A stretch of DNA of 11,010 nt, taken from contig CANTHI010000072.1 of NCBI GenBank assembly GCA_947653505.1, positions 1-11,010 on the forward strand, given 5' to 3'. Positions 6,694 to 11,010 of this stretch are shown in pieces. The stretch is from an uncultured Eubacterium sp. GTDB taxonomy: Bacteria > Bacillota_A > Clostridia > Lachnospirales > Lachnospiraceae. Position 1 is the first letter of the stretch; each line of letters opens with the position of its first letter. The translations under genes and the position numbers were made by a program. Under the pieces are notes generated by a model. The model did not search any database and was not told where the DNA came from. It saw only the letters and a program-made list of their open reading frames with translations.

Positions 6694-7992
6694 ATGAAAC
6701 AGATGATTTATGACACGGTTATCATCGGCGCCGGAGCATCCGGCCTGATGGCTGCAGTAACTGCTGCCCGCTGTGGTTCCAGTGTATTGCTGCTGGAACA
6801 TATGGAGCAGGCCGCAAAAAAAATACTGGTGACCGGAAATGGAAGATGCAACTATACCAACGCGGATCAGAGTCTGGAAAACTATTACTGCGAAGAGCCG
6901 GATTTTGTAAAGACGGTGCTTGCGCAGTTTTCATATCCGGACACGATCCGCTTTTTCGAGGAGCTGGGTATCCGTCCGCTGCAGAAAAACGGGACCTGCA
7001 TCTATCCGGAAAGTGAGCAGGCAGCATCGGTAAAAAGCGTCCTGCTGGCAGAAGTACGGCGCCTTGGCATTCCGCTCGTAGTATCAGCCGGTATCCGCAG
7101 TGTACATAACAGGATCTCTCCAGGCAGTGACGGTGCCCGCAGGCAGCGTCTGTTTGAGATTCAGACAAAGGACCAGAAGTTTTACAGCCACACCTGTCTG
7201 CTTGCCACTGGCGGAAAGGCAGCGAAAAAGACAGGCAGTGACGGCAGTGGTTATCTTTATGCCAGACAGCTCGGCCATCAGCTGCGGCCGCCGCTGCCTG
7301 GACTGGCAGCGCTGCTGGCCAGTCAGACGGGCGTCAGACTGCCGGCCGGCGTGCGCATTTTTTGTGAGGCGTCATTATATATAGAAGGAAAGCAAAGCGC
7401 CCGCGAACGGGGCGAGCTGCAGCTTACAGACTATGGGATTTCCGGGATCGTAATCTTTCAGCTCAGCCGGATCGCGGCAGGGGCGCTGGAGCAGAAAAAA
7501 CAGGTATCGGTCTGTCTGGATTTCAAACCGGACATGTCATCCGACGGGCTTGCCGCGTATCTGGCCGGACGCTTTTCCAGTATTTATCACAGGCACCAGA
7601 CGCTCTGTGACGGGCTGACGGGCTTTTTGCCTGACAGGCTGATTCCGGTTTTATTAAAACAGGCAGGTCTGAAAAAAGAAGCTTTGTGCGGCAGTATCCA
7701 AAAAAAGCAGCTGCACCGGCTGGTGTGCTGTCTTAAACATTACGAAGTCCGGATTACGGGAAGCAGGGGATTTGACGCAGCCCAGGTGACGGCAGGCGGT
7801 ATACCGGTACAGGAAATCCATGCAAAACGTATGGAATCCAAAAAAGTGCACGGGCTTTTTTTTGCCGGAGAGATTGTGGACGTGGATGGAAAATGCGGCG
7901 GCTACAATCTGCAGTGGGCATGGTCCAGCGGGTATACCGCGGGAAAGGGGATCCATGCGTTTTGTGAAAGGAAAGGAGTGCACAGGGTATGA
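6694..7992 (+). CDS. HI0933-family FAD-dependent flavoprotein (COG2081, YhiN/YtfP-like)
   Basis: This 432-residue flavoprotein belongs to the HI0933/YhiN family, a group of predicted FAD-dependent oxidoreductases without an agreed substrate. The N-terminal Rossmann fold has VIIGAGASGLMAA (GAGASG at 12-17) and the acidic ribose-binding E35. The family signature GNGRCNYTN is at 48-56, the mid-protein LLATGGKAAKKTGSDGSGY at 169-187, LTDYGISG at 244-251 and the C-terminal FAD loop AGEIVDVDGKCGGYNLQWAW at 391-410. Length is typical or slightly long. The start at 6694 has AGGAGA at 6683-6688, 5 bases upstream. The in-frame ATG at 6664 has no ribosome site. It begins about 50 bases after the BofC-like gene and overlaps the next flavoprotein by 4 bases (ATGA), so the two flavoproteins are probably translated together. 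It is probably cytoplasmic. Confidence 0.92.
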   Translation: MKQMIYDTVIIGAGASGLMAAVTAARCGSSVLLLEHMEQAAKKILVTGNGRCNYTNADQSLENYYCEEPDFVKTVLAQFSYPDTIRFFEELGIRPLQKNGTCIYPESEQAASVKSVLLAEVRRLGIPLVVSAGIRSVHNRISPGSDGARRQRLFEIQTKDQKFYSHTCLLATGGKAAKKTGSDGSGYLYARQLGHQLRPPLPGLAALLASQTGVRLPAGVRIFCEASLYIEGKQSARERGELQLTDYGISGIVIFQLSRIAAGALEQKKQVSVCLDFKPDMSSDGLAAYLAGRFSSIYHRHQTLCDGLTGFLPDRLIPVLLKQAGLKKEALCGSIQKKQLHRLVCCLKHYEVRITGSRGFDAAQVTAGGIPVQEIHAKRMESKKVHGLFFAGEIVDVDGKCGGYNLQWAWSSGYTAGKGIHAFCERKGVHRV

Positions 7993-9719
7993 TTCGCATT
8001 CAGCAGATAAAAGTGCCAGTTGGATACGGGAAAACGGATCAAAAAGAAATTCTGGATAAAGAGTTTCAGAATACAGACATTCAGGATGTACAAATCAGGG
8101 ATAGAGAATCTCAGGATATACAACTCCAGGATACAGAAATCAGGAATAAAAAAATCCGGAAAAAGATCCGCAGACTTTTGCATTTAGCACCGGAACAGGC
8201 TTTTACGTTTCAGATTGTAAAACAGTCCATCGACGCCCGCCGTGGTCATGAGGCTTCTTATGTGTATACGGTAGATGTAGATCTGGATTTTGGGCAGCCG
8301 CAGGAGAGCCGGCTGGTACAACAGGTTCACAATAAAAATATTATGTTAACCAAGCGGACCGTTTACCGTTTTCCCAAAAGCGGGACGCAGCGGCTGGAGC
8401 ACAGACCCGTCATTGCCGGAAGCGGTCCGGCCGGACTGTTTTGCGCTTATCTGCTGGCGCTGCACGGCTATGAGCCTGTGATCCTAGAACGGGGCAGGAT
8501 GGCTGAAAAACGGCACCAGGACGTGGAAGCCTTCTGGCGGACCGGAGTTTTGGATCCTGACTCGAATGTACAGTTTGGGGAAGGCGGCGCAGGTACTTTT
8601 TCAGATGGCAAGCTCAATACGCTTGTAAAAGATCCTGCCGGAAGAAACCGGTTCGTTCTGGAGACACTGGTACAGAACGGTGCGGACGAGAGTATATTAT
8701 ATGTAAACAAGCCGCATATCGGGACCGACCAGCTGATCCGGGTTATCACCAGCCTGCGCAAGGAAATTATCCGGCTGGGCGGTACGTTTTCCTTTGAAAC
8801 GTGTCTGACCGGTATCCGGATCAGAGATCAGAAGCTTTGTTCGGTGACAGCAGAAACAGCCGGACAAAAGCGGGACATACCGGCAGAGCTTCTGGTGACT
8901 GCAACCGGCCATAGTGCGCGCGATACGTTTCAGATGCTTGCAGGGCACGGAATTGTCATGCAGGCAAAAGCGTTTGCGGTCGGATTTCGCGTCGAACATC
9001 CGCAGGAAATGATCAATGCGCACCAGTATCATGGGAAATACAGCAGGGAGCTGCCGCCTGCTTCGTATAAAGTGACCGCTTCCGCAAACGGGCGGCGCGG
9101 GGTTTATTCCTTTTGTATGTGTCCGGGCGGATATGTCGTAAACGCTTCTTCAGAGTCAGGTGGTCTGGCCGTCAACGGGATGAGCTATCAGAAGCGGGAC
9201 GGGAGCAACGCCAACAGCGCAGTCATCGTGTCGGTCACGCCGGATGATTTTGCAGACGGCGGCAAAGATCCGCTGGGCGGTATCCATTTTCAGAGAAAAC
9301 TGGAGCAGCGGGCCTATGCACTTGGAAATGGCAGCATTCCGCAGCAGCTATACGGCGATTTTAAAAACAGAAGCTTATCCAGCGCATACGGGGACTTTCC
9401 TTCCCAGGCAAAAGGCTCCTGTATCTTTGCCGATCTGAACACGTTGCTGCCGGAACCCTTACGGCAGCCGTTTCTGGACGGCATGGAACAGTTTGCACAA
9501 TATATCCCGGATTTTAACCGTTACGATGCGGTATTATCCGGGATCGAAAGCCGGACCTCTTCTCCTGTGCGGATTTTACGCAACGAGGCATATGTCAGCT
9601 CCACAGACGGGATATACCCATGCGGGGAAGGGGCCGGATATGCCGGCGGGATTATGTCCGCAGCGATGGATGGGATGAAAGTGGCTGAAGCGATTGCATG
9701 CCGTTATGCGGCACGCTGA
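7989..9719 (+). CDS. COG2509-type FAD-dependent oxidoreductase with an N-terminal pentad-repeat insertion
   Basis: This 576-residue protein is an uncharacterised FAD-dependent dehydrogenase of the COG2509 type. The N-terminal strand MIRIQQIKVPV and the IRRLLHLAPEQAF...IVKQSIDARR region (about 60-86) form the small leading domain. The Rossmann motif VIAGSGPAGLFCAYLLALHG follows (GSGPAG 144-149), with E167 ending the next strand. NVQFGEGGAGTFSDGKLNT is at 193-211, SFCMCPGGYVVNASSESGG begins near 374, and the C-terminal FAD loop is GEGAGYAGG at 546-554. Its substrate is unknown. Relatives, as I recall, join the first strand to the IxxLL helix through about ten residues. Here about 40 residues of a five-residue repeat (19-58) are inserted. 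The core fold and cofactor motifs look intact, so the enzyme is probably active. The start ATG 7989 overlaps the previous stop as ATGA. There is no strong ribosome site of its own beyond GGAAAGGAG about 12 bases upstream. Confidence 0.9.
   Translation: MIRIQQIKVPVGYGKTDQKEILDKEFQNTDIQDVQIRDRESQDIQLQDTEIRNKKIRKKIRRLLHLAPEQAFTFQIVKQSIDARRGHEASYVYTVDVDLDFGQPQESRLVQQVHNKNIMLTKRTVYRFPKSGTQRLEHRPVIAGSGPAGLFCAYLLALHGYEPVILERGRMAEKRHQDVEAFWRTGVLDPDSNVQFGEGGAGTFSDGKLNTLVKDPAGRNRFVLETLVQNGADESILYVNKPHIGTDQLIRVITSLRKEIIRLGGTFSFETCLTGIRIRDQKLCSVTAETAGQKRDIPAELLVTATGHSARDTFQMLAGHGIVMQAKAFAVGFRVEHPQEMINAHQYHGKYSRELPPASYKVTASANGRRGVYSFCMCPGGYVVNASSESGGLAVNGMSYQKRDGSNANSAVIVSVTPDDFADGGKDPLGGIHFQRKLEQRAYALGNGSIPQQLYGDFKNRSLSSAYGDFPSQAKGSCIFADLNTLLPEPLRQPFLDGMEQFAQYIPDFNRYDAVLSGIESRTSSPVRILRNEAYVSSTDGIYPCGEGAGYAGGIMSAAMDGMKVAEAIACRYAAR
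8043..8162 (+). repeat. 15-nt in-frame tandem repeat (eight five-residue units)
   Basis: Eight consecutive 15-base units encode KEILD, KEFQN, TDIQD, VQIRD, RESQD, IQLQD, TEIRN and KKIRK (residues 19-58 of the COG2509-type protein). The pattern is x-[E/D/Q]-[I/L/F]-[Q/R/L]-[D/N]. At DNA level the units share a core near ACA GAA ATC CAG GAT, diverged at several positions. The stretch is richer in A than the rest of the gene. It resembles pentapeptide repeats in spacing and central hydrophobic residue, but alternating charge could equally give a helix. It is likely an expansion by slippage that stayed in frame. Confidence 0.85.
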
Positions 9720-9804
9720 ACAGTGCTATCGGAGAAAAAGACAAGCAAATGCTTTAAGTTATTTGCCTACAGTTCCTTAACACAGAAAAAGTGAGGTGTC
9801 CTAC

Positions 9805-11010
9805 ATGCTCGTATTACAGGCATCAGAAGAACAGGAGCAGATATTTCAAAAGCTGATCCAGACAATGGGAGAGCAGGTCGTCTGGAACGGACGCTTTATC
9901 GTCCGTGATGATGAGCTGATTCTGGAAGGAACGGTACGCTCCCTGATCTTCCAGTTTGAAACAAAAAAAGTATATACCAATCTGGTGGATCTTTCTTATA
10001 AGGAAGAGGAGATATACAACCTGAACAGACATCCGACGTTAAAGGATCTGGTTCACATGGTTTTGTATGCGTTTGGCAAATGGGGAACGCTGCGCGGATT
10101 AAACGTCCAGCAGGACTACCCGCAGCTGAACCAGCTTTTCGCGAAGATTCTGAATACATTTTATATAGAGCCGTCCTTCCGCAAGGAAAATTTCCGTTTT
10201 TATAAGGTAGGTGTACGGGTGACATACGAAGAAGTACTGCAGACCGTACTGGAATACGAAAAAAAACAGGCGCAGGATCCACTGGCTGAATCACAGGGCC
10301 TGTGGCACCGCCTGATCTGGAAAAACCGCGAGAGAGCTTTTCATAAGGAAGAAACAACGCTGCTGGAGCGTGTGGAAGACCGGATTGGCAACAACTTTTA
10401 TCTGGTAGGCTACCAGTGTCCGCAATGTCAGAACAAGCTGCATATGGCAGTCTATCCTGAAGGAAAAGAGGTCCGTATCGATACCGAAGAAAAAGGCGTA
10501 TATCTGGCCCGCGTCTATACGTGCAGCCATTGCCAGTGCTTTTATACCCCGCGTCCGGACCACCTGATTTCCGAAGGTCTGATATACGAGATGGATTTCG
10601 GCGAAGACAGCAAAGCGTATGAAGATTATCTGGAGCTGATGGGATATTACGGGGAACGCGCTGCAAACTTTCACTACAATGAATATGAGGCTGTCCGCGC
10701 ACAGCGGCTGCAGGATGAAAAACGCAAAGCCGCGCATCCCTCCGATCCGGACCATCTGTCAGGCCCGCAGGACGCACTGCGCCAGATCGAACAGTTCAGC
10801 AGACATGCGGCTTCCCTGCCCAAAGACGTCTTTGAACGTTTTGCACACCGCGTAGAAGAAGGATTTTATCCGGATGCTGCGGTAGCAAAACATGAAGCAG
10901 CCATTCTCAAAGAAGCAAAGGACCGGGAAAACAGGGCGTACGCAGGAGAGAAACCAGGCGGAAACGATGGGGCAGGATCTGCAGATGCCAGGAATGAAGC
11001 GGCTGGAAAT
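9805..11010 (+). CDS. unrecognised protein with two CxxC pairs (probable zinc ribbon), 3' end outside window
   Basis: An open frame runs from ATG 9805 to the right edge: 402 codons with no stop, so the C-terminus is missing. GAGGTG at 9793-9798 lies 6 bases before the ATG. I do not recognise the family. The first 150 residues are mixed alpha/beta with motifs such as WNGRFIVRDDELILEGTVRS at 27-46 and LVHMVLYAFGKWGTLRGLNV at 82-101. There is no signal peptide or transmembrane helix. CPQC (205-208) and CSHC (240-243), followed by C245, are set about 32 residues apart on beta-hairpin-like sequence, as in a zinc ribbon. After about residue 300 the sequence is charged and helical, then (about 380-402) becomes a G/A/N/D-rich low-complexity tail. 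It is likely cytoplasmic. The 85-base gap before it shows no clear promoter or terminator, so it may belong to the flavoprotein operon. Confidence 0.8.
   Translation, partial: MLVLQASEEQEQIFQKLIQTMGEQVVWNGRFIVRDDELILEGTVRSLIFQFETKKVYTNLVDLSYKEEEIYNLNRHPTLKDLVHMVLYAFGKWGTLRGLNVQQDYPQLNQLFAKILNTFYIEPSFRKENFRFYKVGVRVTYEEVLQTVLEYEKKQAQDPLAESQGLWHRLIWKNRERAFHKEETTLLERVEDRIGNNFYLVGYQCPQCQNKLHMAVYPEGKEVRIDTEEKGVYLARVYTCSHCQCFYTPRPDHLISEGLIYEMDFGEDSKAYEDYLELMGYYGERAANFHYNEYEAVRAQRLQDEKRKAAHPSDPDHLSGPQDALRQIEQFSRHAASLPKDVFERFAHRVEEGFYPDAAVAKHEAAILKEAKDRENRAYAGEKPGGNDGAGSADARNEAAGN

Noticed and set aside
8043..8162. Relationship between the 15-nt repeats and the 13-bp array at 3018-3095
   Set aside because: Both contain CAAATC-like words, but unit lengths, frames and consensus differ. 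The resemblance is what A-rich simple repeats would show by chance.
9745..9766. GCAAAT...ATTTGC inverted repeat after the COG2509 gene as a terminator
   Set aside because: The stem is only six AT-rich pairs with a ten-base loop and no U-tract follows, so an intrinsic terminator is not supported.
9896..10777. A 293-codon open frame on the minus strand
   Set aside because: It lies fully opposite the + strand gene beginning at 9805, which has a good ribosome site, CxxC pairs and protein-like composition. The minus frame is rich in P, R, S and C and has no recognisable motif, so it is a shadow.

Overview
This window reads as a stretch of chromosome from a spore-forming clostridial Firmicute, most likely a Lachnospiraceae gut anaerobe. 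The evidence is the yqfD-phoH-(7TM-HD)-ybeY gene order, a YerB-type DUF3048 lipoprotein, a SpoVB/MurJ-like flippase, a BofC-C-like protein, strong AGGAGG-type ribosome sites and roughly balanced base composition. The species cannot be named from the sequence. All genes lie on the + strand and are tightly packed. I saw no RNA gene, insertion sequence, CRISPR array or gene-free stretch over 300 bases.

Positions 1-3004 form a conserved housekeeping/sporulation block: the C-terminal end of a YqfD-like sporulation protein, the PhoH-family ATPase, a seven-helix membrane protein of the PgpH (YqfF) family whose HD domain has lost most metal-binding residues, and the rRNA-processing endoribonuclease YbeY. 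The first three genes overlap end to start. A 106-base AT-rich gap precedes ybeY.

Positions 3005-6054 begin with a short array of 13-bp direct repeats where dgkA/cdd/era would be expected after ybeY in many relatives. A DUF3048 lipoprotein and a polytopic lipid-linked-saccharide flippase of the MOP superfamily follow; both point to the cell envelope.

Positions 6055-9719 hold a small membrane-anchored protein with a BofC C-terminal-like domain, preceded by a leader with a 14-bp inverted repeat that loops around its ribosome site. Two different FAD-dependent flavoproteins follow, HI0933/COG2081 type and COG2509 type, joined by a 4-base ATGA overlap. The second carries an unusual 15-nt (5-residue) repeat expansion near its N-terminus.

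Positions 9805-11010 hold an unrecognised protein with two CxxC pairs (probable zinc ribbon) that runs off the right edge.

The most notable points are the degenerate, truncated PgpH homologue (a probable pseudo-phosphodiesterase), the pentad-repeat insertion in the COG2509 flavoprotein, the inverted repeat around the BofC-like start, and the 13-bp repeat array. No defence, mobile or biosynthetic system is visible.
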